From contig NZ_KZ819072.1 of NCBI RefSeq assembly GCF_003115855.1, positions 124,001 to 188,000 on the forward strand: a stretch of DNA of 64,000 nucleotides, read 5' to 3'. The translations under genes were made by a program, and so were the position numbers. The notes under the pieces are model-generated. The model did not search any database, was not told where the DNA came from, and was given only the letters and a program-made list of their open reading frames with translations. This DNA comes from Brenneria corticis (GTDB lineage: Bacteria; Pseudomonadota; Gammaproteobacteria; Enterobacterales; Enterobacteriaceae). This document shows, piece by piece, positions 24,236-32,549 of the stretch (positions are counted from its first letter, which is position 1; every line of letters starts with the position of its first letter).

Positions 24236-24549
24236 GGCAGCCTCAAACACGGAATAATAATGCGAATAATTTACGTTACCAATATTGTCCTGTCCACTTG
24301 GTTGCCGCTAAATCCGGTGTTTTTTTGTGGCTTGGCATCCCATCCCTCGCCGCCACCCTAGGGGCTGTCGCTAACGCGACGTTGAAACTTCTCCCGGAAG
24401 TTTTTTGTTATGACTCCAGTATCGCAGTGCGGGGACTTTGCGCCTGCACCGCAGATAAGCGTCCGGCTACGGGCGGGGCGCTTCATTCCGAGGAACCTGG
24501 CCATGACTCGTGCCCCGGCCCGTTGCGAGCCCAGTACCGGCGTGGCAGG
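24236..24549. other. Gap between the HMA-like gene and the AAA ATPase gene
   Basis: 314 bp without a gene I can support. A good intrinsic terminator on the plus strand lies at 24386-24406, although no plus-strand gene was found to end there; it may be left from a deleted gene. The rest shows no recognisable feature. Confidence 0.5.
24386..24406 (+). terminator. Orphan Rho-independent terminator
   Basis: AACTTC pairs with GAAGTT around TCCCG, followed by TTTTTT (24401-24406 overlap the stem end). No plus-strand gene precedes it closely. Confidence 0.55.
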
Positions 24550-25086
24550 TCAGCGACCAGCCAAGATTTTTAGCACGAAGTCGGCGCGTTCTGCCACGCC
24601 GACTTTCGGCAGTAGCGATACTGCATATCCCAATGACGGATAGACGTGCTGGAGCCGCTCGAACTCGGCCAGAGCGACGTCCTGACCGTGCCGCCGCTCC
24701 TCGTCCTGCACATAGATTTCCGGCCACGGCGGGGCAAGGAATACGCGCAGGTGATAGCGATGGGACTGGCCGAGTGTGACAAGCACGGCTTCATCCGTGA
24801 GTGCCTGGAGCGCCGCAGCCGCGTCGATCAGACTGCGATCGAAAAATACCCACTGTTGGCTGTCTCGCGGGGTGCGGACATGGTCGTCCTGCGCGGTAAC
24901 AATGGTGCGGCGTAGGAACGCCGCCATGTCGATCCATGGCAGGGCTTGGCCGCCGCTGCGCGTTTCTTCCTGGATGATGCGCCGTCCGGGCTCTTCGACC
25001 ACGGCATGGCCGCGCCGTTGGAGTTCGGTCAGGAGGGTAGATTTGCCGCCGCCTGAGCAGCCGGAAATAATCACGAAGTGGTTCAT
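24550..25086 (-). CDS. AAA_28-family ATP-binding protein
   Basis: 178 residues from ATG 25086 (MNHFVIISGCSGGGKSTLLTE). P-loop GCSGGGKST at residues 9-17, then a nucleotide kinase-like core with WVFFDRSLIDA (second acidic motif) and VQDEERRHGQDVALAEF. This is the family of small uncharacterised ATPases (PF13521 type, related to NadR-kinase/thymidylate-kinase folds). It lies 119 bp from the divergent TetR gene. Function unknown. Confidence 0.8.
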   Translation of the reverse strand: MNHFVIISGCSGGGKSTLLTELQRRGHAVVEEPGRRIIQEETRSGGQALPWIDMAAFLRRTIVTAQDDHVRTPRDSQQWVFFDRSLIDAAAALQALTDEAVLVTLGQSHRYHLRVFLAPPWPEIYVQDEERRHGQDVALAEFERLQHVYPSLGYAVSLLPKVGVAERADFVLKILAGR

Positions 25087-25205
25087 ATCGTGGGAGATTA
25101 GTCGTTGCCATTTAACGCATCTGGATCGCATACCTCCCTATTATTGACTAATTGGTAAAGTATTGTTTTAATCAGACGCATTGATCGCGTTAAAGGATCG
25201 GATTC

Positions 25206-25787
25206 ATGAGTGGAAGACCCAAAGAGTACGACGATATGGCCGTCATCGACGCCGCGATGGATGTTTTTTGGACGAATGGCTATGAAGCCAGCTCTACGCA
25301 GGAATTGTGTGAACGGACCGGCTTGGGTCGCGGTAGCCTTTACCATGCCTTTGGCAGCAAACAGAACCTGTATGAGCAAGCCCTGCGGCGCTATCAGGAA
25401 CTGGGGCTGAAAGCTCAGACCGAGATTCTCGATGGTCCCGGCTCGGCCAAGGAACGGCTCAAGGCGCTGCTGCAATGGGGCGTGGATGGCGATCTCGACT
25501 CAGCCAAGCGTCGCAGTTGCATGGCGCTCTTTTCAGTTATGGAACGCAGCAGCAAAGATCCGGTGATCGACCGGATCAATCGTGCTTACGTCAACAAGCT
25601 GGAAGCCGTCCTCTGCCATGTCATTGCGGTTGGACAGCGTAATGGCGAGATTGCCAATGAGCGGCCGGCTCTGGAACTGACGCGTGCCTTCCTGGCCAGT
25701 TATTACGGGCTGCGCATCCTTGGACAATCCATGCCGGATAGCGCCTTCCTGCAAGATGCGCTGGAAGGTACTTTAGCAGGTTTATGA
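25206..25787 (+). CDS. TetR/AcrR-family transcriptional regulator
   Basis: 193 residues. HTH in the first 50 residues: YDDMAVIDAAMDVFWTNGYE and STQELCERTGLGRGSLYHAF. The ligand domain is the TetR_C type with a conserved RRSCMALFSVMERSSKDP. The downstream neighbour in the same orientation is a broken MFS exporter, followed by an SDR gene, so this regulator may once have controlled that efflux gene. No operator was identified. Confidence 0.9.
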   Translation: MSGRPKEYDDMAVIDAAMDVFWTNGYEASSTQELCERTGLGRGSLYHAFGSKQNLYEQALRRYQELGLKAQTEILDGPGSAKERLKALLQWGVDGDLDSAKRRSCMALFSVMERSSKDPVIDRINRAYVNKLEAVLCHVIAVGQRNGEIANERPALELTRAFLASYYGLRILGQSMPDSAFLQDALEGTLAGL

Positions 25788-26041
25788 ACGACAAAGCACT
25801 CCTTGGAGCAGATAAGCATGGGCAGACTGGTCTTTTTATTTCCTCAATTATTTACTGATCATTACACTATAGATATATGGGAAGAAGTTGCATGAAGGAG
25901 AACGCATGTTGGATTACGCTTTCCTGGCCTGTTTTTGCAACGAACGATAGCTCTGATCCCCCAATAACCAATCGCCGGCCTGTCGCCAATTCTTTTGGGA
26001 TTGTTTTGTACTAAACGATAAACTTTATAAGGAGTTTTCCC

Positions 26042-27048
26042 ATGCCGCTGGTAGTTTACATCCTGGGGCTGACGATCTTTTCGTTGACCACGTCCGAGTT
26101 CATGGTGGCGGGTATGATGCCGTCGCCCAGTCGATCGCGGCGTCGGCAACCGGCTACGAGATCATGGCGGTCGCGCGCGTTGCGACAGGTGTGGCCGGCT
26201 CGGCTTGCTTTGGCGTTTCACTCGCCATCTGCGCCGACGTCGTGCGTGAAGAGAAAAGGGGACGCGCCGCGTCCGTCGTCATCGCCGGACTGATGCTGGC
26301 GACGGTACTGGGCGTGCCGATGGCGACCATCATCGACCAATATCTGGGCTGGCGGGCCAGTTTCTGGCTCGTTGTCGCGCTGGCGGTTCTGTGCGCCATG
26401 GCGATCGGCCTCCTGATACCGAAGTCCAGGGCCGGCGGCGCGATCGGTCTGGGCGAAGAACTGGCTGAATTCAGGAATCGCCATCTTTGGGCCGCCTATG
26501 CAACGAGCGGACTGATCATCGGCGCCACCTTCGCCGCCTTCAGCTACTTCGCGCCTATCCTGACGCAGATCACCGGATTCTCCGTTGCGTCGATCCCGTG
26601 GCTGCTGGGAAGCTATGGCGCAGCCAATGTCATCGGCAACATGGTGGTGGGCCGATATGCGGATCGGTACACGATACCGATCATGATGTGGGGACTGCTT
26701 ATTCTGGCGGCCGCGCTGGCGCTTCTCGCCGTTTTTGCCGGCGGCAAAATCCCGGCCGTCGCGTTGATTCTTGTCATCGGCCTGGTCGGCGTACCGATGA
26801 ACCCCGCGATGATTGCCCGCGTGATGAAGACGGCGCGTCCCGGCCCGTTGGTTAACACCGTCCACACCTCTGTCATTAATATCGGCCTCGGGGTCGGTGC
26901 CTGGGGCGGTGGGCTTGGGATCAGCTCGGGATACGGCTTGCTGTCGCCGTTATGGGTAGGTGTTGTTCTCGCTGTGCTCGGGTTCTTGAGCTTGCTTCCC
27001 TATGCCTTCAAGCCGCGTTTGGCGGCAGTGACGGTCCGCCGCCATTGA
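26042..27048 (+). pseudogene. MFS exporter broken by an internal out-of-frame deletion
   Basis: The gene starts normally with TAAGGAG and ATG 26042; the opening (MPLVVYILGLTIFSLTTSEF) is a DHA1 exporter segment 1. Right after MVAGMMPS (about 26125) the reading frame jumps: segment 2 and most of 3 are missing and the rest continues in another frame as SIAASATGYEIMAVARVATG, readable from ~26128 to stop 27048. About 50 codons are estimated lost. The 3' part remains open for 294 codons with normal MFS sequence (motif RASFWLVVALAVL), so the break is recent. A short GTCGCC at the junction may have mediated the deletion. Confidence 0.85.
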
Positions 27049-27091
27049 AGGGGGATCGTTTTCATCTTTTGGAAACCACAAAGGAGTTGCT

Positions 27092-27856
27092 ATGAGTGCA
27101 GATAGTCTCAGAGGCAAGACTGCATTGGTCACTGGCGCAGGATCGGGCATCGGGCGTCATATTGCCACGGCATTGGCCGCCCAAGGTGCATACGTGGTGC
27201 TGGCTGGACGCCAGCTTTCTGCACTGCGCCAGACCGCAGAGGAAATCGAACGGTCGAACGGGCATAGCCTTGCCATCGCCACCGACGTGAGGGATGAAAC
27301 CAGCGTCGAGGGCCTGCTCGAAAAAACGGTGACGAGTACGGGGCGGCTGGATATCGCCATCAATGCGGCGGGCGTATTGCGTACCGGCGCCGTTGATGAT
27401 TTCGCCGTGGAAGATTTCCAGGCGGTGTTTGCAACCAACACCTTCGGCGCCTGGCTATGCCTCAAGCACGAGATTCGTGCGATGAAACGCCAGGGAAGCG
27501 GGGGCGTCATCGTCAACATCGCTTCGAACGTTGGCTATCACCTGACGCGGCCCGGCACGGGAGCCTACGCCGCGTCCAAGGCGGCAGTCGCCGTATTGAC
27601 AAAGACTGCAGCGTTGGAGGCGATTGACAGCGGTATCCGTATCAACAGCATCAGTCCCGGTCCGGTGGATACAGCCATGTCCTATCGCACAGGTGAAGAT
27701 CGCAATGTCCGCAATGCGCGCATTGCGGCAAGTAATCCTTCCAAACGTGTCGCCAGCCTGGATGAAATAGCGCAGACCGTTCTATGGTTGTGCTCCGACG
27801 GAGCGGCCTACATGGTCGGACACGATCTGGTGGTCGATGGCGGCGCATCGCTGTGA
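27092..27856 (+). CDS. Short-chain dehydrogenase/reductase
   Basis: 254 residues with AAGGAG 8 bp before ATG. Rossmann motif TGAGSGIGRH at residues ~14-23, NAAGVLRTG, catalytic Ser in NIASNVGYH, and YAASK containing the catalytic Tyr and Lys. The C-terminus VGHDLVVDGGASL is classic. It lies 43 bp after the broken MFS gene on the same strand. The substrate is unknown; classical SDR family enzymes oxidise or reduce alcohol/ketone groups with NAD(P). Confidence 0.9.
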   Translation: MSADSLRGKTALVTGAGSGIGRHIATALAAQGAYVVLAGRQLSALRQTAEEIERSNGHSLAIATDVRDETSVEGLLEKTVTSTGRLDIAINAAGVLRTGAVDDFAVEDFQAVFATNTFGAWLCLKHEIRAMKRQGSGGVIVNIASNVGYHLTRPGTGAYAASKAAVAVLTKTAALEAIDSGIRINSISPGPVDTAMSYRTGEDRNVRNARIAASNPSKRVASLDEIAQTVLWLCSDGAAYMVGHDLVVDGGASL

Positions 27857-27956
27857 GAGGGCGTTGTGCTTGATGATGGTCGCGTCTTGATCTGGCGGAT
27901 ATGACATGGCGCTTCGCCATCTGCGCAGTTTCCCGGCCGCCGCCGAAGACCATGGT

Positions 27957-28847
27957 TCAGGTCGGTCCCAGCGCTTCTTCCTTGATCCAATCCGCGAACG
28001 CCTGGACTTCAGGTCGCTGCATGGCGCCCGGCAGCGTCACCAGGTAATAGGCGAAGCGTGCCGGCCAGGGTTTGTCCAGCACCTGCTCCAGCCGCCCGGC
28101 GGCGATTTCCTCGCGTGCATATTCCTGTGGTACCAGAGCCAGCCCTTGGCCGGCTGCCGCTGCCCGGATCAGCAGATAGTCGTCCTCGAATGCGGTGCCG
28201 CGCTCGGCGCGCGGGTCTTCGGCCGCACCGTGCGCAGCGAACCACAGCGGCCAGTCCTCCCGGTCGCAATCGTGCAGCAGCGGGTAGTCCAGGCAGTCTT
28301 CCGGTTCCTTGAGGGAGCGACCGTCCGCCACCAGGCCCGGGCAGGCCACCGGCACCAGTACCGGCGCCATCAGGCGAGTGACTTCCAGGCCAGGGTAGTT
28401 GCCCAGCCCATGCCGCAGCGCCACGTCCACCCGGTCGCGGCGCATATCCACCAGGGCCGAAGTCGCCTCGACCCGCACCTCGATCTGTGGATGCCGCTGG
28501 GTGAAGCGCCCCAGGCGCGGCACCAGCCAGGATGCGGCAAAGGTGGCGACGGTACTGACCGTCAGGGTTTGGCGTCCCTTGAACGCTTCCAGCGTGTCCA
28601 CGGCCTTGTCGATTTGCGCAAAGGCGTCGAGCAGCGACGGATGGACGCCGGCCCCGGCTGCGGTCAGGCGCAAGCCCTGCCGTTCCCGCGTGAACAGCGC
28701 CATCCCGAGCCGGTTTTCCAGCAATCGGATCTGCTGGCTGACCGCCCCGGACGTGACATGCAGGGCTTCGGCGGCGGCTTTGATGCTGCCGCGCTGGCCG
28801 ACTTCGACAAAGGTGCGCAGCGCTTGCAGAGGGAATGATGTCGCCAT
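27957..28847 (-). CDS. LysR-family regulator, GcvA-like group
   Basis: 296 residues starting MATSFPLQALRTFVEVGQRG; HTH KAAAEALHVTSGAVSQQIRL, a GcvA-type sequence. The C-terminal domain includes DYLLIRAAAAGQGLALVPQEY, typical of this group. It is divergent from an MFS fragment and the GST gene, with TTTAG/CTAAA motifs in the gap. The GST or the now truncated exporter was probably its target. Confidence 0.9.
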   Translation of the reverse strand: MATSFPLQALRTFVEVGQRGSIKAAAEALHVTSGAVSQQIRLLENRLGMALFTRERQGLRLTAAGAGVHPSLLDAFAQIDKAVDTLEAFKGRQTLTVSTVATFAASWLVPRLGRFTQRHPQIEVRVEATSALVDMRRDRVDVALRHGLGNYPGLEVTRLMAPVLVPVACPGLVADGRSLKEPEDCLDYPLLHDCDREDWPLWFAAHGAAEDPRAERGTAFEDDYLLIRAAAAGQGLALVPQEYAREEIAAGRLEQVLDKPWPARFAYYLVTLPGAMQRPEVQAFADWIKEEALGPT

Positions 28848-28850
28848 TTG

Positions 28851-28930
28851 ATTTAGTTTTCCTAAATGCTGAAAGCAAAAATGATCGCTTCTGGTTTTTC
28901 GTGACTAAAGCCATGATGGCCTAAATTTAG
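28851..28930. promoter_or_regulatory. TTTAG/CTAAA inverted repeats upstream of the GcvA-like LysR
   Basis: ATTTAG-TTTTC-CTAAAT at 28851-28867 is a perfect 6-bp inverted repeat and CTAAATTTAG at 28921-28930 is a second palindrome of the same half-site. GcvA-type regulators are known to bind CTAAT-like sites, so these are candidate binding sites covering both divergent promoters. Confidence 0.5.
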
Positions 28931-28976
28931 AAATTATGTGCAACTTTAGTAAACCTATATTAATTGGACTATCACG

Positions 28977-29087
28977 ATGACCCATCCGCATTGGCGGCTA
29001 TGCTTGATCCTGCTCTGCACCACGCAGTTCGTCGCGTTACTCGACTTTTCCATCACTATGATCACCCGTTTGGGCGTTACACGATGA
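28977..29087 (+). pseudogene. N-terminal fragment of an MFS (DHA2-type) exporter fused onto the GST start
   Basis: ATG 28977 opens a 36-codon reading frame whose residues CLILLCTTQFVALLDFSIT match the first membrane segment of DHA2 exporters (…ALLDFSIVNVALP in the family). It stops at TGA 29085-29087, which overlaps the GST start codon ATG 29084 in an ATGA arrangement. The sequence therefore joins the start of an exporter gene to an unrelated gene by deletion. Confidence 0.7.
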
Positions 29088-29710
29088 TCGACCTCTACGC
29101 CGACAGTTCGCCCAACGGCTTCAAGGCGACCATTGCCCTGGAGGAACTGGCGCTGCCTTACCGCCTGCACCATGTGCGCATCGACGCGGGCGAACACCTG
29201 CGGCCGGCGTTCCTAGCCTTGAATCCGCATGGCCGCATCCCGGTCATCACCGACGATGAAACCGGCATCACGCTGTTCGAGTCGGCCGCCATCCTGCTTT
29301 ACCTGGCCGAGAAGACCGGCCGACTGCTGCCGCAGGAACCTGCGGCGCGCTGGGAGGCGATTAAGTGGCTGCAATTCCATGCGGCCAGCGTCGGGCCGAT
29401 CATCGGGCAGCGGGTGCATTTCGAGCTGTTCGCCGAGGAAAAGAACCCGGCCGCCATCGATCGCTACCGCCGCCTGACTGACGACGCCTTCGCCGTGCTT
29501 GACGGCCACCTGGCCGATGGTCGCCCCTATCTGGCGGGCGACGACTACTCCATCGCCGACATTGCGCACTTCGGCTGGACGCACATCGCCCGCATCATCG
29601 ACTTCGATTTCAGCCAGCACCGGCGCATGAGCGTCTGGCATGAGCGCGTGGCGCAGCGGCCCGCGGTGCGCAAGGGCGTCACGCTGCCCGCACCGGCGAC
29701 CGGCGCATGA
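29084..29710 (+). CDS. Glutathione S-transferase family protein
   Basis: 208 residues from ATG 29084 (MIDLYADSSPNGFKATIALE). N-terminal thioredoxin-like domain with the conserved NPHGRIPVITDDE and ESAAILLYLAEKTG; C-terminal helical domain with the N-cap motif YSIADIAHFGWTHIA. Similar in layout to the YfcG/YghU disulfide-bond oxidoreductase GSTs of enterobacteria, which also conserve the Asn in SPNG. An upstream 40-codon extension in frame belongs to the remnant and junction, not to the protein. Divergent from a LysR gene. Confidence 0.85.
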   Translation: MIDLYADSSPNGFKATIALEELALPYRLHHVRIDAGEHLRPAFLALNPHGRIPVITDDETGITLFESAAILLYLAEKTGRLLPQEPAARWEAIKWLQFHAASVGPIIGQRVHFELFAEEKNPAAIDRYRRLTDDAFAVLDGHLADGRPYLAGDDYSIADIAHFGWTHIARIIDFDFSQHRRMSVWHERVAQRPAVRKGVTLPAPATGA

Positions 29711-30235
29711 GAGGGGCTGACGCGACATGAACACCACAGTCCCTATTTCGACCACAAAGGGAGCGCCGTTTTCAGAGTTTTACGTCCATCCGGGCTCCAG
29801 GTCGCCGAAGCCACGCAAGCGGTTCTATGGAAACGGCACAACGCCTTATACGCCGCCGAAGGATCCGCCCAAATTCTGATGACGGGCGATTCGCAAGGAC
29901 CGCCATTTTCTTACTCTAACGGGCTACGTATCGCCGGCATTTATCGGCGCGGCGTCATGTTCGTCATCGGGGGCTGCGCCTTGCTGGCCAGTTTCATGCC
30001 CAGCATATCGGCAATGGTGCGGGCACGCTGGACGGCTCTCTATCGGGGAGAACCACGTTTGCAGACCGCCTATTCGCTGGAAACGGTGCTCGATGAAGTC
30101 ACTTTCATCGCCGGGCCGCCGCTGTCGGTAGGGTTGTCCGTAGCGGTGTGGCCCCAGGCCGGCCCGCTGGCGGTGGCGCTGTTGCTGATGCTCGGCGTGT
30201 TCGCTCTGGTCGAGCGGCTGGTGCCTGCGTAGCCG
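29711..30235 (+). pseudogene. Scrambled remnant including a C-terminal MFS fragment
   Basis: A 50-codon open frame at 29727-29879 (MNTTVPISTTKGAPF...) is unrecognisable. It is followed by a 117-codon frame at 29879-30232 whose second half, ARWTALYRGEPRLQTAYSLE to LALLLMLGVFALVERLVP, reads as the final third of an MFS exporter (the loop ETVLDEVTFIAGPP resembles segment 10-11 regions), while the first half is of unknown origin. No complete exporter can be built, so this is a remnant. Confidence 0.6.
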
Positions 30236-30377
30236 GCAGTGCCTCGCTTGCGTCATAGGGGAAGACGCCATGAGCGCAGAGCGATCTTTTCCGCTCTCAC
30301 GCCTAGCCGTTTGGAGCGTGCCTCGGCGTCTGGCCGTGGCGCCGGTATCCGGGCATTTGTATCGCCTGACCGCCGCA

Positions 30378-30596
30378 TCAAACCAAATCCTGTGCCACCC
30401 GTTCGGCCAGAAAATCGAGCAGCCCCCTGACCTTGGCCGGCACATGGCGTCCGGGGCCGACGAATACCGCATGAATGTTTTTCACGGCGCCGGAGTTGTG
30501 GTGTTCCCGCAATGGCACCAGCCGCGAATCGGCCAGTTCGCCCATGCGGATCGCCAAATCCAGGTCGCCGCTATACAGATCCTGCTCCTGGGGCAC
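30378..30596 (-). pseudogene. C-terminal LysR fragment
   Basis: 72 codons reading LYSGDLDLAIRMGELADSRL and ending HVPAKVRGLLDFLAERV, clearly the end of a LysR effector domain (DLAIRMGEL-x-DS-x-L is the hallmark). There is no HTH part. The 5' end abuts the MerR gene (30607). A deletion has removed the first two thirds. Confidence 0.75.
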
Positions 30597-30606
30597 AAAA
30601 GACGCG

Positions 30607-30993
30607 CTAGCGCTTTGTACCCTGGTTAAGCCGACAACCGCTGTCGGTTTCGACGCCGTTCAGGAAGCTCGCGACTATTTGCCTGCTCTCGCCAAGGTCG
30701 CGCAGCTTTTCGTCCAGCTTCTCGACTTCCTGCCGCAATGCGGCCCGCACTTCCTTGCACGGTTCAAAGCGTGGTTGGTTGTCCAGAATGCAAGGCAACA
30801 GGATTCGGATCGTCTCGATCTTCAATCCTGCCGCGCTCAGCATGCGTATGCGTTGGGCGACTTGCACCTCTGCATTGCCATAGTCACGGTAGCCCGCGTC
30901 CGTGCGCACGGGTTGCAGCAGACCTTCTTGCTCGTAGTAGCGCAGCATCCGCTCGCTGACGCCGGTGCGGCGCGCCAATTCTCCAATCCGCAT
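30607..30993 (-). CDS. MerR-family transcriptional regulator
   Basis: 128 residues from ATG 30993 (MRIGELARRTGVSERMLRYY); a longer frame from 31035 is less likely because it would run through the promoter. N-terminal MerR HTH, the Leu-rich dimer helix at ~80-115 and a C-terminal Cys at ILLPCIL and FEPCKE. It resembles the generic MerR/SoxR-like regulators that sense redox or organic compounds. Divergent from the alpha/beta hydrolase, with a 20-bp-spacer promoter and dyad between. Confidence 0.85.
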   Translation of the reverse strand: MRIGELARRTGVSERMLRYYEQEGLLQPVRTDAGYRDYGNAEVQVAQRIRMLSAAGLKIETIRILLPCILDNQPRFEPCKEVRAALRQEVEKLDEKLRDLGESRQIVASFLNGVETDSGCRLNQGTKR

Positions 30994-31013
30994 GACAAAC
31001 CTCGCATTTCCTC

Positions 31014-31045
31014 TTGACCTTGACAGCACTGTCAAAGTTTAGCCT
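31014..31045 (+). promoter_or_regulatory. MerR-type promoter with dyad, driving the hydrolase
   Basis: -35 TTGACC at 31014-31019 and -10 TAGCCT at 31040-31045, giving a 20-bp spacer as in ZntR-type promoters. The spacer holds a perfect dyad TTGACA-GCAC-TGTCAA (31020-31035). This is the classical MerR-family layout, in which the bound regulator untwists the DNA to align -35 and -10. The hydrolase starts 34 bp downstream. Confidence 0.7.
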
Positions 31046-31079
31046 AAAGCCTTCTTTGATAAAAGCGAGGTTGGAAATC

Positions 31080-31877
31080 ATGGCGATGGTTGAAGTAGAT
31101 AGCGCGAAAGTCTTCTATCGGGTCGATGGAGATGGTCCTGGACTGGTGCTGGTACACGGCACGGGTGGGGACGGGGAAAGCAACTGGGGGCATCTGGTCG
31201 AACGCTTCACACCATACTGGAAGGTGGTACGACCCGATTACGCTGGGTCTGGGAAAACGGAGGATGGCGGTAAGCCACTGCTTATTCGGGAATTGGCCGC
31301 ACAAGTCATCGCGGCTGCTCGGGACGCGAATGCAACGCCGTTCGATCTTGTCGGTTTTTCGCTAGGGGCAAGTCTGGCGGCATATATCGCGGCAGAATAT
31401 CCAGAAGATGTGCGCGCCGTCGTCTTGTTGGCTGGATTTGCTTCCGGTGAGGACGGGCGTATGCAACTGGAGTTTGGACTTTGGCGAGATTTGATCCACA
31501 GCGATCGTCGAGCATTGGCCCGTCTCGTGTTATTGACCGGCTTCAGCCCCAATTTCCTTGCCAGTCTCAACCCTCAACAAATTGAGGCAAACATCGAGGC
31601 GATCGTCATTGGCAACCAATGGGAAGGCATGGGACGTCAAGTAGAACTTGATCTCGCCCTGGATGTAAGCGAGCAGATCAAAAGCATCACCAAACCCGTA
31701 CTGGTAATTGGTTGCACCCATGACCATATGGTGCCGCCGGCTCATGCTCGCGCACTGGCGGCGGCGATCTCGGGTGCGCGCTATGCGGAACTGAACAGCG
31801 GACACTTGGCCCCGCTGGAGTGTCCTGATGAATTCGTTCAACTGGTGACAGATTTCCTGCGCACCGGAGAGCGGTAA
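31080..31877 (+). CDS. Alpha/beta hydrolase
   Basis: 265 residues from ATG 31080 (MAMVEVDSAKVFYRVDGDGP). Oxyanion motif HGTGGDGESNW, nucleophile elbow VGFSLGASL (Ser), acid in CTHDHMVPPA and catalytic His in LNSGHLAPLE. The overall pattern is that of small esterases, lactonases or C-C hydrolases of the MhpC/haloperoxidase group. Its promoter is MerR-type, so it is inducible by the compound sensed by that regulator. Followed directly by an MFS remnant, its lost transport partner. Confidence 0.9.
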   Translation: MAMVEVDSAKVFYRVDGDGPGLVLVHGTGGDGESNWGHLVERFTPYWKVVRPDYAGSGKTEDGGKPLLIRELAAQVIAAARDANATPFDLVGFSLGASLAAYIAAEYPEDVRAVVLLAGFASGEDGRMQLEFGLWRDLIHSDRRALARLVLLTGFSPNFLASLNPQQIEANIEAIVIGNQWEGMGRQVELDLALDVSEQIKSITKPVLVIGCTHDHMVPPAHARALAAAISGARYAELNSGHLAPLECPDEFVQLVTDFLRTGER

Positions 31878-32039
31878 ATGCATAGGCTTCCGGTATTGAT
31901 GCTGGGAGCCTTTGTCACCCAGACTACAGAATACCTGCTCATTGGCTTGCTGCCGCAAATTGCTGCGGACTTGAGGGGGACCAAAGCCATAACGTTTTCA
32001 GTGCTGATATTGCTGCGCTTGGTGACGGCCTCGCTCTAG
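31878..32039 (+). pseudogene. N-terminal fragment of an MFS exporter
   Basis: ATG 31878 follows the hydrolase stop directly. The 53 codons include LPVLMLGAFVTQTTEYLLIG and LLPQIAADLRG, the first membrane segment and loop of an AraJ/SotB-type MFS exporter, then lose identity and stop at TAG 32039. The exporter was truncated by a deletion and the segment to 32205 is non-coding. Confidence 0.75.
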
Positions 32040-32205
32040 GCATTTTTTCTTGCGGAAGTTTTTTTTACCCTCCAACTAACAAAAGCCTGAACCACTTGAT
32101 AAACCGCAAAGAATCACAGCCGCACCGGCTGATAATAACAATGTTTGTAAGGTTATTGGCAAGATCCGGCGTTTGCCCGCCGCGATCGCAGAGGTAGGAA
32201 GCCGT

Positions 32206-32532
32206 ATGGAGTCAGAAGATTTAAGCGGACTGATGATGCTACGCCGTTTTGTGACTATCGAACATCATATACCGGGACGTATCCGTTTACGCTTCGCCAA
32301 CCGCCTGATCCCCAGTCTCGGCAAGGGAAAGCTGGAAAAGCTTGAGGCGCTATGCAGTGCGGAAAATGCGCTGCGCAGTTACGCCCTCAATAGCCGCACC
32401 GGGAGCGTGCTGCTGGAGTATGACGCCAGGCGAATCAACCCGGCGGTGTTGACGCAGCTTTTCGGCGCGGATGATACCGCGGCCCGGCAAGCGCTGGAGC
32501 AGTTGGTTCAGTCGCTCTCGCCGTCATCCTAA
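32206..32532 (+). CDS. HMA-like protein at the head of the P-type ATPase unit
   Basis: 108 residues from ATG 32206, with AGGTAGGAAG before it; a TTG start 11 codons upstream is less likely. Ferredoxin-like HMA_2 fold: VTIEHHIPGRIRLRFANRLI, then ALNSRTGSVLLEYDARRI. No CxxC. The motif PGRIRLR is repeated at the N-terminus of the ATPase in the same unit. It may act as a docking or regulatory partner for the ATPase. The four genes that follow are on the same strand with gaps or overlaps of 17 bp or less. Confidence 0.65.
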   Translation: MESEDLSGLMMLRRFVTIEHHIPGRIRLRFANRLIPSLGKGKLEKLEALCSAENALRSYALNSRTGSVLLEYDARRINPAVLTQLFGADDTAARQALEQLVQSLSPSS

Positions 32533-32549
32533 TTATTAAGGAATCGAAT

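Noticed and set aside
24300..24550. IS or transposon end in the gap around 24300-24550
   Set aside because: No terminal inverted repeats, target duplication or transposase fragment was seen.
25905..25949. 14-codon frame MLDYAFLACFCNER with GAAGGAG before it
   Set aside because: Too short, no homology, no repeat partner, in a damaged region; probably chance.
32041..32070. GCGGAAGTTTTTTTT shared in part with the terminator at 24394
   Set aside because: The common part is only CGGAAGTTTTTT and no inverted partner exists here; probably chance, not a shared mobile-element end.
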